DNA of 64,000 bases from Collimonas sp. PA-H2 (GCF_002564105.1 NZ_PDBX01000001.1:1798001-1862000); one strand, 5' to 3'. Shown: positions 47,747 to 57,744, counted from the first letter of the stretch. Numbers and translations are program-made. Notes: generated from the letters alone by a model not told the origin.

Positions 47747-48283
47747 ATGGAACAATTTCATGGCACCACCATCCTGTCAGTACGGCGCGGCAACAGCGTC
47801 GCCCTGGGCGGAGACGGTCAAGTAACACTCGGCAATGTCGTAATGAAAGGCACTGCCCGCAAAGTACGCAAGCTGTACCAAGGCAAAGTGCTGGTCGGCT
47901 TCGCCGGCGGCACCGCCGATGCATTCACGCTGCTCGACCTGTTCGAATCGAAACTGGAAAAGCACCAGGGCAATCTGATGCGCGCCTCGGTCGACCTCGC
48001 CAAGGAATGGCGCACCGACCGCATGTTGCGCCGGCTGGAAGCCATGCTGCTGACAGCTGACCGCGAAACCACGCTGGTGATCACCGGTAACGGCGACGTG
48101 CTGGAGCCGACCGACGGCATCGGCGCCATCGGTTCCGGCGGCACCTTCGCCCAGTCAGCCGCCAAGGCGCTACAGGAAAATACCGAGCTGACGCCGGCCG
48201 AGATCGTCAAGAAATCGCTGGTGATTGCCGGCGAGCTCTGCATCTATACCAACCAGTCGCACATCATCGAAACCCTCGACTAA
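47747..48283 (+). CDS. hslV: ATP-dependent protease HslVU, peptidase subunit HslV
   Basis: A 178-residue proteasome-like threonine peptidase. The catalytic Thr should be Thr7 in [15 protein letters not shown], so a six-residue propeptide must be removed, unlike E. coli where only Met is lost. [13 protein letters not shown] and [19 protein letters not shown] match the family. HslV dodecamers dock with HslU hexamers to degrade misfolded and regulatory proteins. It is followed after 120 bases by hslU and preceded by a sigma-32-type promoter. Confidence 0.97.
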   Translation: MEQFHGTTILSVRRGNSVALGGDGQVTLGNVVMKGTARKVRKLYQGKVLVGFAGGTADAFTLLDLFESKLEKHQGNLMRASVDLAKEWRTDRMLRRLEAMLLTADRETTLVITGNGDVLEPTDGIGAIGSGGTFAQSAAKALQENTELTPAEIVKKSLVIAGELCIYTNQSHIIETLD

Positions 48284-48403
48284 GACTTCCTTCTGTGATG
48301 CGCAACGCCGCCTTGCTCTGATGAACGCCTGACCTGGCTTGACTTGTATACGGCCGGGCAAATCGGCGAATTTGCGCACCCAAAACCCAACACGGAAAAA
48401 AAC

Positions 48404-49753
48404 ATGAACATGACGCCCCAAGAAATTGTTTCGGAACTGGATAAACATGTGGTCGGCCAGGATCGCGCCAAGCGCGCGGTGGCGATCGCCTTGCGCAACC
48501 GCTGGCGCCGGCAGCAGATCGCCGAGCCGCTGCGCCACGAAATCACCCCGAAAAATATCCTGATGATCGGCCCTACCGGCGTCGGCAAGACTGAAATCGC
48601 GCGCCGCCTGGCCAAACTGGCCGATGCGCCGTTCATCAAGATCGAAGCGACCAAATTCACCGAAGTCGGCTATGTCGGACGCGATGTCGACACCATCATC
48701 CGCGACCTGATCGATATCGGCATCAAGCAAACCCGCGAAAGCGAAATGCGCAAGGTCCGCACCCGTGCGGAAGACGCGGCGGAAGACCGCATCATCGACA
48801 TCCTGGTGCCGCCGGCACGCGATTTCGGCTTTCATCCGGAGCAAAGTTCCGGTGACGGCGACAGCGCGGACAAGGGTAACAATACCCGCCAGACATTCCG
48901 CAAACGGCTGCGCGAAGGCGCGCTCGACGACAAGGAAATAGAGATCGAATTGTCGGAAGCTGCATCGCAGATGGAAATCATGGCGCCGCCCGGCATGGAA
49001 GAAATGACCGAGCAGATCAAGTCCATGTTTTCCGGAATGGGCAGCAACCGCAAGAAAAACCGCAAGATCAAGATCAAGGATGCAATGAAAGTCCTGATCG
49101 AAGAAGAAGCCGCCAAGCTGCTCAATGAAGACGAACTGAAGCAAAAAGCTATCAGCAATGTCGAGCAGAACGGCATCGTCTTCCTGGACGAGATAGACAA
49201 GATCGCCACCCGTTCCCAAAACGGCGGCGCCGATGTCTCGCGCGCCGGCGTACAGCGCGATCTGCTGCCGCTGGTGGAAGGCACCACCGTCAACACCAAG
49301 TACGGCATGATCAAGACCGATCACATCCTGTTCATTGCTTCCGGCGCATTCCATCTGGCCAAGCCGTCCGACCTGATCCCGGAACTGCAAGGGCGCTTCC
49401 CGATCCGGGTCGAACTCGATTCGCTCTCGATCAGCGATTTCGAAAGAATCATGACCGGCACCGACGCCTGCCTGACCAAGCAGTACGAAGCGCTGCTGGC
49501 GACCGAAGGAGTAACGCTGGAATTTGCCAAGGAAGGTGTGCAGCGGCTGGCGGAAATCGCTTTTTCAGTCAATGAAAAGACGGAAAACATCGGCGCCCGC
49601 CGCTTGTACACGGTGATGGAAAAACTGCTGGAGGAAATCTCGTTTTCGGCCACCAACGCCGGCGAGAAGACCATGGTGATCGATGCCGCTTATGTCGATG
49701 AGCGCCTCGGCGCTCTGGTGGTCAATGAGGACTTGTCGCGCTACGTGCTGTAA
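48404..49753 (+). CDS. hslU: ATP-dependent protease HslVU, ATPase subunit HslU
   Basis: A 449-residue AAA+ unfoldase. Walker A is [15 protein letters not shown] (about residues 56-70), Walker B is [11 protein letters not shown] (about 261-271), and an intermediate domain spans about 110-240. The pore loop [12 protein letters not shown] and the C-terminal DLSRYVL that inserts into HslV are present. The ATG at 48404 has GGA eight bases ahead and gives the family N-terminus [17 protein letters not shown]. It ends near a low-GC accessory pair on the other strand. Confidence 0.98.
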   Translation: MNMTPQEIVSELDKHVVGQDRAKRAVAIALRNRWRRQQIAEPLRHEITPKNILMIGPTGVGKTEIARRLAKLADAPFIKIEATKFTEVGYVGRDVDTIIRDLIDIGIKQTRESEMRKVRTRAEDAAEDRIIDILVPPARDFGFHPEQSSGDGDSADKGNNTRQTFRKRLREGALDDKEIEIELSEAASQMEIMAPPGMEEMTEQIKSMFSGMGSNRKKNRKIKIKDAMKVLIEEEAAKLLNEDELKQKAISNVEQNGIVFLDEIDKIATRSQNGGADVSRAGVQRDLLPLVEGTTVNTKYGMIKTDHILFIASGAFHLAKPSDLIPELQGRFPIRVELDSLSISDFERIMTGTDACLTKQYEALLATEGVTLEFAKEGVQRLAEIAFSVNEKTENIGARRLYTVMEKLLEEISFSATNAGEKTMVIDAAYVDERLGALVVNEDLSRYVL

Positions 49754-49760
49754 GACAATC

Positions 49761-49792
49761 AGTAGGGCTGGTAATTTGTGCCCGCCCTACTT
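49761..49792. repeat. inverted repeat between hslU and the accessory lipoprotein gene
   Basis: AGTAGGGC and GCCCTACT form an eight-base-pair stem around a 15-base loop, between two convergent genes. There is no T tract on either side, so it is at best a weak terminator. Confidence 0.4.
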
Positions 49793-50254
49793 GCCCGGGT
49801 CTATATCAAAATATATATAATTAAATCCCGATTTTTCCGGGGTGTTATATAGCACCAGAAGCTGCCCTAAAGTTGACCCCGAACTTTCAGGCAATGCAGT
49901 TACCAGTCCTTCTTTGCTTACGGAAAGCGTATCTTTGCCAACCGCTTCATAAAATAGTGCTGGATTCGCCATTACATTACTTCGAGTGCCATTGCGCTCT
50001 ACCATCTCAACCGTAAGCTGCACGCTTTGTCCTCGAACCAGCCGGATTATATTTTGATCAAAGGCAGTGCGAAGCTCGGCTTCCGTCGCTGACAATGATA
50101 GTTTCTCCAACTCTCTCTCACCTAAGATGGTTTGACCATCAATACTAACCTGCAACTCCACATTTGGAGCATCACCCACATACCCGCCAATAGAAGCACC
50201 CAGCGCACAAGAAGTCATGAGACAAAATAGAAAAAACAGGAAAGTTCGTTTCAT
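49787..50254 (-). CDS. putative lipoprotein with a bacterial Ig-like (Big_2-type) domain
   Basis: A 155-residue exported protein. The N-terminus KRTFLFFLFCLMTSCALG is a signal peptide with a possible lipobox Cys at residue 16. The second half (about 72-140) resembles a Big_2 immunoglobulin-like domain: the LVRGQSVQLTVEMVERNGT strand and loop, then LSVSKEGLVTALPESSGS. The ATG at 50254 has AGAAGGG just ahead and lies one base after the stop of the upstream gene, so the two are coupled. GC content is lower than its neighbours, suggesting acquisition. No function is known. Confidence 0.6.
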   Translation of the reverse strand: MKRTFLFFLFCLMTSCALGASIGGYVGDAPNVELQVSIDGQTILGERELEKLSLSATEAELRTAFDQNIIRLVRGQSVQLTVEMVERNGTRSNVMANPALFYEAVGKDTLSVSKEGLVTALPESSGSTLGQLLVLYNTPEKSGFNYIYFDIDPGK

Positions 50255-50255
50255 A

Positions 50256-51144
50256 TCAATCCCTTCTGGATTTTGAAGCCAGATTCTGTATTCCATTTTC
50301 CCGGATACAGATTTGTCGTACTTTGTTTCGGTTTCTTGCCACAATTAACTTAATCACTGCCGCCTCCGCCGCAGTATTTTGCTCCGCAACACATTCATTG
50401 ATATACGTTCCGACCTCTTCCCAGTCAGGTAACACACCACATCCATTCATGTTCAGGGACTGCTGAAGATCTTGCGCAATATGATATTCCGCCATCCACT
50501 TCTCGCACGAGCGTTTGCGGACATATGAAGGTAACCAGTTACTTTGCTGATGGCATTCAGCCATTACGGTATTCCATTTCCCCGATTTTTCCAAAAACGG
50601 CTGCACAAAAGCAGGCACGACCTTGGTCAACCAGCTTGGGTCTTGCATTTGCGGACGGCTGCCGCAAGAGTATTTGGCGATACAACGCTGGTTGATGACA
50701 AAACCGTTGGTCGGATCATTGGGGGGGGTTGTGGGATTTTATCAAGCTCTTCCACCATCGCATAACACTGATCACCAGGCCGCATATAAAATATGCGCAT
50801 CGAATCTGATGCTTTGCAAACTGCTGGTAAGCCTATTTCGCCATATACTTTGAAAAAGGTACGGCCCTCGGCGAGACCTACCGGATTATCATAATCAAAA
50901 AGGGCATTGGATTAGGCAGCTCACCCAGCTCATCAAAAAAAGGAAGATCATCCTCATCAATCCCAACCAAATCCCAATTACTTGACCAGACGGCAGGAGT
51001 GCCAGCGGCCCGAAGAGTGACGCTAGGAATACGTAGCACACTGTTTTTAGGCGGGGATGTGAAGTAAATGCTGCACGACTCGGCATAAGAACAGCACATT
51101 ATTAAGACACAACCTACTACCCACGATGGGGAAACACAGCACAC
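50256..51144 (-). pseudogene. broken gene for an exported Cys-rich protein (two homopolymer frameshifts)
   Basis: Three adjoining minus-strand frames read as one protein of about 296 residues if one base is added to a T5 run near 50895 and one to a C8 run at 50722-50729. The joined text runs ...FDELGELPNPMPF / FDYDNPVGLAEGRTFFKVYG... and ...VEELDKIPQPP / NDPTNGFVINQRCIAKY.... The start is GTG at 51144 with AGGAGA five bases ahead, followed by a hydrophobic signal-like segment (WVVGCVLIMCCSYAES). About ten cysteines are spread along it. The last 130 residues are open from 50648. I recognise no family. The breaks may be sequencing errors, decay or phase variation. Confidence 0.6.
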
Positions 51145-51229
51145 GCTGCTCTCCTAACTGGCCCTGGAGAAAACAGTCTAAGACACTGATGTTCGTTATG
51201 ATATTGGGAAGTTTCTTAATTTCCCACGC

Positions 51230-51802
51230 TTACTTATCCTGCACCGGCACCGCCGGCTGTTCCGGCGGCAGGTCCTGGTTAGGCGCAGGCTGTGGCTGCT
51301 GCATCTGTTGCGGCATTGGCTGTGGCGACGCCAGCATCTGTGAAGCGCCTCCCAGGCCCGCTTTGGCGCGCGCGTCTTCCGGCAGCATCACCCGCTTCAG
51401 CACGCCTCCTTCCGACAGCAGCACGTAAGTAGAATGCACCTCCTTGATGCTGGTGCCGGGCAGCAGCTCCTTGCCCTGGCGGACCGCCTGCGGCGGCTTG
51501 CCGTCGGCGCTGAGGATGGCTACGCTTTCACCGTCGCGCTTGGCTGCGACCACGCCCAGCAGCTGATAATTGCTGGCCACGGTGACCGTGCCGCGGCCGC
51601 CGAACAAGCCGGCCGCCAAGGTCACGTCGACCTGAGTATCCTCAGCCTGCGGCGGCGCAGTCACAGGCCGCAGCGGCGGCTTGATCAGCTGCATCACCCA
51701 ATAGGCGGTACAGGCGCATAGCAGCATGAACAACAGCAGGCTGACGAATTCAGGCAGGCGCTTGGTGTGCCGTCCCAGTTTTTTTGTTATCGGTAGCTTC
51801 AC
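51230..51802 (-). CDS. gspC: type II secretion system protein GspC
   Basis: A 190-residue inner-membrane protein. A short cytoplasmic start and one transmembrane helix (about 18-38, FVSLLLFMLLCACTAYWVM) lead to a periplasmic homology region (about 60-145) with LAAGLFGG and the NYQLLGVVAAKRDGESVAIL strand pattern. The last 50 residues are Pro/Gln-rich (MPQQMQQPQPAPNQ) and there is no PDZ domain. GspC links the inner-membrane platform to the secretin GspD. It is the last gsp gene in the operon, 17 bases after gspF. Confidence 0.85.
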   Translation of the reverse strand: MKLPITKKLGRHTKRLPEFVSLLLFMLLCACTAYWVMQLIKPPLRPVTAPPQAEDTQVDVTLAAGLFGGRGTVTVASNYQLLGVVAAKRDGESVAILSADGKPPQAVRQGKELLPGTSIKEVHSTYVLLSEGGVLKRVMLPEDARAKAGLGGASQMLASPQPMPQQMQQPQPAPNQDLPPEQPAVPVQDK

Positions 51803-51819
51803 ATTGATTCCTAATATTC

Positions 51820-53040
51820 CTAATGGACCAACTGGTTGATTTCAATAATCGGCATCAGCACAGCCAGCACAATCAGCAACACCACGACCCCCATCGCCAG
51901 GATCAGGGCCGGTTCCAGCAAGCCGGCAATGGTCATGGCGCGCCGTTCCAGATCCTGTTCCTGGGCACTGGCGGCGCGTTCCAGCATGGCTGGCAGTTCG
52001 CCGGTCACTTCACCGGCGCGTATCATGTGGATCAGCATCGGTGGAAAATGCTTGTGCGCGGCCAGTGCGCGCGCCAGGCCGACACCTTCGCGCACGCTGG
52101 TGGCGGCAGTGTCGACCTGCTGGCGCATGGCGACGTTGGACAAAGTATCGCGGCTGGTCTGCAGCGCCTTCAGGATAGGCACGCCGGAGCCGGTGGTAAT
52201 CGCCAGGGTGCTGGCGAAACGGGCCGTGTTCAGGCTGCGTTCGAACTTGCCGTACAAGGGCGCGACCAGCAGCCAGGTATGCCAGCGCATCTTGGTGGCG
52301 GGATTCTTGAGCGCGGTGCGCCAGCCGTAGAACAGCGCGATCACCGCAATGAGGACGATCCAGCCATAGTTGCGGACGAAATCCGAAGTCGCCAGCATGA
52401 TGACGGTAAGCATCGGCAGTTTCTGCTTGGTATTGGCAAACACGGACACGATCTGCGGCACCACATAAGTCAGCAGGAAGATCACGATCACGAACGCCAC
52501 CACGGTCACGATCGCCGGATAGGTGAAGGCCAGCTTGACCTTTTGCACCAGCGAGTTGCGCCGTTCGATGTAATCTGCCAGGCGCGACAGCACCCGCGAC
52601 AACTGGCCGATCTGTTCGCCGGACGCCACCAGCGCCCGGTAGATCTCGGCGAAATCGCGCGGATGGCCGGCCAGCGCGCTGGACAGGGAAGCGCCGCCCA
52701 TCACTTCGGAACGGATCGAGGCGATCAGGTCGCGCTGGTAATTGCGCTCGGACTGTTCCAGCAAGGCCGTCAGTGCCTGCTCCAACGGCAGGCTGGCTTC
52801 CAGCAGGCTGGCCAGCTGGCGCGTAAACAAGGCGATCTCCACCGTCGACAAATGCTCGCCGAAACCGCGCCGCTGGGTGTTGCCGGCGGCGTCAACCTGC
52901 TGCGCAATGATGTCGACCGTGATCGGCAGCAAACCCTGGGCACGCAGATCGGCCCGCGCCGCCTTGGCGCTGTCCGCGTTCACCACGCCCTTGGCGCTGC
53001 CGCCGCTGCTATCTACCGCTTCGTAACGAAATGCTGGCAC
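51820..53040 (-). CDS. gspF: type II secretion system inner-membrane protein GspF
   Basis: A 406-residue polytopic protein of the GspF/PilC family, with two repeated cytoplasmic domains of about 100 residues and three membrane helices (about 170-190, 220-240, 370-395). The start MPAFRYEAVDSSG is typical, and the TRQLASLLEASLPLEQAL motif marks the first domain with its counterpart FASTLAITTGSGVPILKAL in the second. It anchors the GspE ATPase and helps assemble the pseudopilus. It follows gspE by 38 bases. Confidence 0.95.
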   Translation of the reverse strand: MPAFRYEAVDSSGGSAKGVVNADSAKAARADLRAQGLLPITVDIIAQQVDAAGNTQRRGFGEHLSTVEIALFTRQLASLLEASLPLEQALTALLEQSERNYQRDLIASIRSEVMGGASLSSALAGHPRDFAEIYRALVASGEQIGQLSRVLSRLADYIERRNSLVQKVKLAFTYPAIVTVVAFVIVIFLLTYVVPQIVSVFANTKQKLPMLTVIMLATSDFVRNYGWIVLIAVIALFYGWRTALKNPATKMRWHTWLLVAPLYGKFERSLNTARFASTLAITTGSGVPILKALQTSRDTLSNVAMRQQVDTAATSVREGVGLARALAAHKHFPPMLIHMIRAGEVTGELPAMLERAASAQEQDLERRAMTIAGLLEPALILAMGVVVLLIVLAVLMPIIEINQLVH

Positions 53041-53078
53041 TCTGCTCCTCGCTTATGTATTCAGCTTACTGTTCAGGC

Positions 53079-54530
53079 TTACTCTTTGGTCACGCGCAGC
53101 AACTCAGCCTGCGTCGTCACGCCTTCGGTCAGCCAGCGTTCGCCGTCCTGGCGCATGGTGCGCATGCCGTTGCGCTGCGCCACTTGCTGGATCTCGGCTT
53201 CGGAAGCCCGGTTGTGAATCTGCGCGGTGATCTCGTCAGTAGTCAGCAGCAATTCATAGACCCCTACCCGGCCGTGATAACCGGTATGGCCGCACTGTTC
53301 GCAGCCGACCGCATGCCACATCTGGCCGTCATGGCGGCGGCAATGAACGCACAGCTTGCGCACCAGCCGCTGCGCCACCACGCCCAGCAGGGAGGATGAC
53401 AACAGGAAGGGCTCGATCCCCATGTCCAGCAAGCGCGTAACGGCAGCCGCCGAGTCGTTGGTATGCAAGGTCGCCAGCACCAGGTGGCCGGTGAGCGAGG
53501 CTTGCACTGCAATCTGCGCGGTTTCCAGGTCGCGGATTTCACCGATCATGATGACGTCCGGATCCTGCCGCAGGATTGCCCGCAGGGCTTTGGCGAAAGT
53601 CATTTCGATGCGCGCATTGACCTGGGTCTGGCCGACGCCGGCCAGTTCATACTCGATCGGATCTTCCACCGTCAGGATGTTGGTGCTGCTGGTATTCAGG
53701 CGCGACAGCGCGGCGTACAACGTGGTGGTCTTGCCGGAACCGGTCGGTCCGGTGACCAGCACGATGCCGTGCGGCTGCGCGATCAGACGGTCGAACTGCG
53801 GCAGCACATCCGGGCTCATTCCAAGATGCTGCAAATCCAGGCGGCCGGCTTCCTTGTCCAGCAAACGCAACACCGCGCGTTCGCCATGGCCGGTAGGTAA
53901 AGTGGAAACACGCACGTCGACCGGCTTGCCGCCGACGCGCAGGGTGATGCGGCCATCTTGCGGCAAACGCTTTTCGGCGATGTCGAGTTGCGCCATGATC
54001 TTGATACGGGAAATCAGCGAGGCATGCACGGCCTTCTTCGGCCGCACCACGTCGCGCAAGCTGCCGTCGATACGGAAACGCACCACCGAGATCTGCTCGA
54101 ACGGTTCGATATGGATATCGGAAGCACCTTCGCGCAAAGCCTGCGTCAGCAACACGTTGATCATGCGGATCACCGGCGCATCGTCGGACGATTCCAGCAG
54201 ATCTTCGATGGCCGGCATGTCTTGCATCAGCTTGGCAAGGTCGAGATCCGATTCGAATTCATCCACCACCTGCGCCGCATCGCCGCCAGAGCCGGCGTAG
54301 GCAGCGGCAATCGCCGCCTCCAGTTCATCGCGCGAAAACTTGCGGAACTTGATGCGGCCGAAGCGCCGGCTGACTTCAGCGATCGCGCTCGGCTGGGTGG
54401 CGTCGGAAATCCACAACTCCACCGGATTGTCGGCGCCGTTGGCATCCTCGGTACGCTGCGCCAGCAATGAAAAATTGCGGGCGAAGGCGTAGGGAAGCAG
54501 GCGCGTATCGGTCATTCTGGGATCGCTCAT
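53079..54530 (-). CDS. gspE: type II secretion system ATPase GspE
   Basis: A 483-residue hexameric ATPase that drives pseudopilus growth. The Walker A motif GPTGSGKTTTLYAAL is near residue 255, the Asp boxes are in EDPIEYELAGVGQTQVN, the Walker B region is in DPDVIMIGEIRDLETA, and a His box is at TGHLVLATLHTNDSA. The tetracysteine zinc motif (CVHC ... CEQC, about 396-421) marks it as GspE rather than PilT. The N-terminal domain binds GspL. Its ATG overlaps the gspD stop by four bases. Confidence 0.97.
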   Translation of the reverse strand: MSDPRMTDTRLLPYAFARNFSLLAQRTEDANGADNPVELWISDATQPSAIAEVSRRFGRIKFRKFSRDELEAAIAAAYAGSGGDAAQVVDEFESDLDLAKLMQDMPAIEDLLESSDDAPVIRMINVLLTQALREGASDIHIEPFEQISVVRFRIDGSLRDVVRPKKAVHASLISRIKIMAQLDIAEKRLPQDGRITLRVGGKPVDVRVSTLPTGHGERAVLRLLDKEAGRLDLQHLGMSPDVLPQFDRLIAQPHGIVLVTGPTGSGKTTTLYAALSRLNTSSTNILTVEDPIEYELAGVGQTQVNARIEMTFAKALRAILRQDPDVIMIGEIRDLETAQIAVQASLTGHLVLATLHTNDSAAAVTRLLDMGIEPFLLSSSLLGVVAQRLVRKLCVHCRRHDGQMWHAVGCEQCGHTGYHGRVGVYELLLTTDEITAQIHNRASEAEIQQVAQRNGMRTMRQDGERWLTEGVTTQAELLRVTKE

Positions 54531-56899
54531 GGCGTTCTGTCGTTCTGGAAGCCGGGAGCCGGCGAGACCTGAGGCTTGGCCGGCACCAGCATCGGCATCT
54601 GTTGCTGTTCCGGCGTTGGCTGGTCGGGCGCATCCGGCGCGTTCTGCTTCTTACGCAAATCGATGAACGGACCGCCGTCTTCCAGCTTGGCCGACACCGA
54701 AGAGCCGAAATCAGTCAGGATCGACTTGCCCGGCTGTACATGAATCTGCTGCGCACGCATGTAGTCGTAGCGATCCGCGGCCAATCTGCTGCTGGTTTCC
54801 TTGTCGCGCACAATCGTCGGACGCAGGAAAATCATTAGGTTGGTTTTGTTACGAGAACCGGTTTGATACTTGAAAAAATTGCCGATAAACGGCAGGTCGC
54901 CCAGCAAAGGCACTTTTTGGATATTGTTCGCGTTTTCGTCACCGATCAGACCGCCTAATGCAATGATCTCGCCATCATCGATCACAACGTTGGTATCCAG
55001 AGAACGTTTGTTAGTGGTCGGTCCATTCTGGTTGGACGCAGTGCCTTGCACCACGGAAGAAACTTCTTGAGAAATTTCCAGCCGCACCGTACCGCCTTCC
55101 GAGATATGCGGCTTGATCTTCAAAGCCGTGCCGACATCCTTGCGGTCAACCGTGGTAAACGGATTGCTAGTGGTGGTGCCGCCCGTCGTGGCGTAAGAAC
55201 CAGTGACAAACGGCACGTTTTGACCAACAATGATTTTTGCCTCTTCATTGTCCAGCGTCAGCAAATTCGGCATCGACAACACATTGCCGCCGGTAGTGCC
55301 ATTCAATGCGCTAGCCAACGCGCCGAGACCGATCTTGCCAGCGATCTGGCGGAATACGCCGAGCTGCAAGCCACTGCCGAGAGTGGGAGTGCCGGTAGCA
55401 GTTCCTGCAGCGTTCACAATTGCCGCATTCAACAGATTACCGCTCGTATTGGCCGGATTGATACCGCTATTGGTGCCAGAGAATCCGGTACCGCCGCCGA
55501 CCCGGTAGGCGCTGTTCTTGTCGCCGCTCAAGGCCATCCACTGCACCCCGATCTCGCTTGCCGCGGTGTCGGTCACTTCAACGATCAAGGCTTCCACATA
55601 AACCTGGGCGCGCCGTGTGTCGAGCTGGTCGATGACGCCGCGGATATTGCGGTAGACCGGTTCGCTGGCGGTAATGATCAGTGTATTGGTGCTGTCGTCA
55701 GCCTGGATAAAGCCGGCAGCTCCACTGCCACCGCCACCGCCGGACGATTGCGATGAACTATCCTGCGGTGTCTGGGACTGCGGCGTGGTCGAGTTTCCTG
55801 TGCCTAGCGCTCCGCCGCCGCTGGAACCTTGCAACATGCCGCCCGAGCCGCTGCCGGAGCTCTTGCTGGACTGGCTGGAAGTCGGCAGCGAGGTGTCATT
55901 GGAAACAATCGCGCGCAAGGTCTTGGCCAGTTTCACCGCATCGGCATTCTTCAGGTACACCACGTGGACGTTGCCGGCATTGGCAGTCGGCTGGTCAAGC
56001 TTGGAAATCAGCGACTTGGCCAGGTTGGCGCGGCCGGCGGACGGCGCCCGTATCACCACCGAATTGGTGCGGGAATCCGCCATGATGATGGTGCGCGCAC
56101 TGTCGCCGGCGCCCGGCGCCGCCGAGCCTGCATCCAGCAGCTTGCTGGCCATCACGGCGATATCGCTGGCCACCGCATAGCGGATCGGGATCACGTCGAG
56201 GTCGTTGACCGCCGGCACGTCCAGCGCGGCGATCATTTTCCCCAGGCGCTGCAGGTTTTCCGCGTAATCCGTCACCACCAGGGTGTTGTTGCCCGGGTTG
56301 GCGTTGATCGTGTTGTTCGGCGAAATCAGCGGCCGCAGCACCGGCAGGATATTGGTGGCCGATTCATAGTTCAGGGAAAAAATCTGTGTCGCGATCTGGT
56401 CGCCGCGGACGCTGGCCGGGCGGGTTGGCGCCACCTGCAGCTTGGCGTCGGCTTCCGGCACGACCTTGACGAAACCATCGCCGCGCACCACGGCATAGCC
56501 TTGCAGACGCAAAGTGGAGGCAAGCAGATCAAAGGCCTGCGTCTTGCTCACCGGCTTTTCGGAGACCAGGTTGATGGTGCCCTTGACGCGCGGATCGACA
56601 ATGAAAGTCGTGTTGGTATATTGGCCGACCGCCTTGATGACTGACTCGATGTCGGCGCCGACAAAATTCATCACTGCCTGGCCGTTCGCCCCCTCAGTGC
56701 TGGCGCCCAAGGGGGGCGTACCCAGCACCGGCTGCGCACTGGCGGCAACCTGGACGCCGGCGGCACATGTCAACAAGGCAATAGCGGCGGCGTAACGCCA
56801 GGAACTACGCGCTGCCAGGGACAAATGGGGAGTTTCACAGGTCGACGCAGTGGTGTTCGCAGTTGTGTTGATTAGTGCGAGATACATTTTATCTTTCAT
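54527..56899 (-). CDS. gspD: type II secretion system secretin GspD
   Basis: A 790-residue outer-membrane channel protein. A signal peptide (about 33-57) precedes N0-N3 domains (about 78-440), which include MNFVGADIESVIKAVGQYTN, and a Ser/Gly/Gln-rich insertion in N3 (about 345-400). The secretin core is at about 500-740, with VPLLGDLPFIGNFFKYQTGS near its end. The C-terminus is Pro/Gln-rich and no pilotin-binding S-domain is evident. It overlaps gspN and gspE by four bases on either side, so the three are translationally coupled. Confidence 0.97.
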   Translation of the reverse strand: MKDKMYLALINTTANTTASTCETPHLSLAARSSWRYAAAIALLTCAAGVQVAASAQPVLGTPPLGASTEGANGQAVMNFVGADIESVIKAVGQYTNTTFIVDPRVKGTINLVSEKPVSKTQAFDLLASTLRLQGYAVVRGDGFVKVVPEADAKLQVAPTRPASVRGDQIATQIFSLNYESATNILPVLRPLISPNNTINANPGNNTLVVTDYAENLQRLGKMIAALDVPAVNDLDVIPIRYAVASDIAVMASKLLDAGSAAPGAGDSARTIIMADSRTNSVVIRAPSAGRANLAKSLISKLDQPTANAGNVHVVYLKNADAVKLAKTLRAIVSNDTSLPTSSQSSKSSGSGSGGMLQGSSGGGALGTGNSTTPQSQTPQDSSSQSSGGGGGSGAAGFIQADDSTNTLIITASEPVYRNIRGVIDQLDTRRAQVYVEALIVEVTDTAASEIGVQWMALSGDKNSAYRVGGGTGFSGTNSGINPANTSGNLLNAAIVNAAGTATGTPTLGSGLQLGVFRQIAGKIGLGALASALNGTTGGNVLSMPNLLTLDNEEAKIIVGQNVPFVTGSYATTGGTTTSNPFTTVDRKDVGTALKIKPHISEGGTVRLEISQEVSSVVQGTASNQNGPTTNKRSLDTNVVIDDGEIIALGGLIGDENANNIQKVPLLGDLPFIGNFFKYQTGSRNKTNLMIFLRPTIVRDKETSSRLAADRYDYMRAQQIHVQPGKSILTDFGSSVSAKLEDGGPFIDLRKKQNAPDAPDQPTPEQQQMPMLVPAKPQVSPAPGFQNDRTP

Positions 56900-57693
56900 G
56901 ATTTAAACTCTAGTCCGATAACATTTCTGCCATTCATCTGGCGCCGTTGGCCGAGCAGGCTCAGTAAAGTAGCCAACTTTTCCTCTTGTCCCACCGCCGC
57001 TTCCGCGGTCCCCGAAAACTGAAAATGACCGTTTTGCAGTTTGCCGCTGCCATTCAACAACATCGCGCCGCTTAAAGTGCTCAGCGTCATGTCCGCCTGC
57101 GTACCCTGCCAGTCTAGCCGCATGCGATAGCTGCCCAGCGGCTTGACCGGCGACAAGCGCGACGCCATCGCCAGCAGGTCCAGCGTCATGACGCCGTGCA
57201 GGGCAATGCCGTCGGCGTTGCCTATCTTGGTCCGCGCCAGCGTCAGCTGCTGCCAGCCCAGCTGCATCTTGCCCGACGGCTGCAAGGTATTCAATGGCGC
57301 ACCCAAGGCCGACAAACGCTCGGCCGGCAACAGCATGCTGGACGGACTGACGGTCCATTCGCTCCAGCTGCCGCGGATGCTGACCGCGCTAGCCAGCACT
57401 TGCGCATTCTCCAGCCTTGCATCGACCCGTCCCAGCAACACCAGCGGCGACAAATGCCAGGAAAAACGCCCCGGCAACAGCGCCGCCACCGCATCCTTGC
57501 CGCTAGGCGCGGCGCCGATAAAAGCCGAGCCTTGCCACAAGGATCCTTGCGCATCGCCCAAGGTGAGACGGCCGCCGGTGCGGCTCTCCAGCAACGGCGC
57601 CAGCCACGCCGCCGGCAAGAAAGCCAGTATCGTGATCAGTGCACTCAACCCTGCCGCCACCAGCCATATCAATGCTCTGCCTAGTCCGCGCAT
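56896..57693 (-). CDS. gspN: type II secretion system protein GspN
   Basis: A 265-residue protein with one N-terminal membrane helix (about 8-30, IWLVAAGLSALITILAFLPA) and a beta-rich periplasmic domain. GspN is an accessory component found in a subset of systems, including those of Burkholderiales; its role is unclear. Recognition rests on position between gspM and gspD and on the family features AAWLAPLLESRTGGRLTLGD and LGDAQGSLWQGSA. The stop overlaps the gspD start. Confidence 0.85.
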   Translation of the reverse strand: MRGLGRALIWLVAAGLSALITILAFLPAAWLAPLLESRTGGRLTLGDAQGSLWQGSAFIGAAPSGKDAVAALLPGRFSWHLSPLVLLGRVDARLENAQVLASAVSIRGSWSEWTVSPSSMLLPAERLSALGAPLNTLQPSGKMQLGWQQLTLARTKIGNADGIALHGVMTLDLLAMASRLSPVKPLGSYRMRLDWQGTQADMTLSTLSGAMLLNGSGKLQNGHFQFSGTAEAAVGQEEKLATLLSLLGQRRQMNGRNVIGLEFKS

Positions 57694-57744
57694 CGCTATC
57701 CTGCAATCCGGAACAACGATGCCGGCGACATCCCTTGCAGCACA

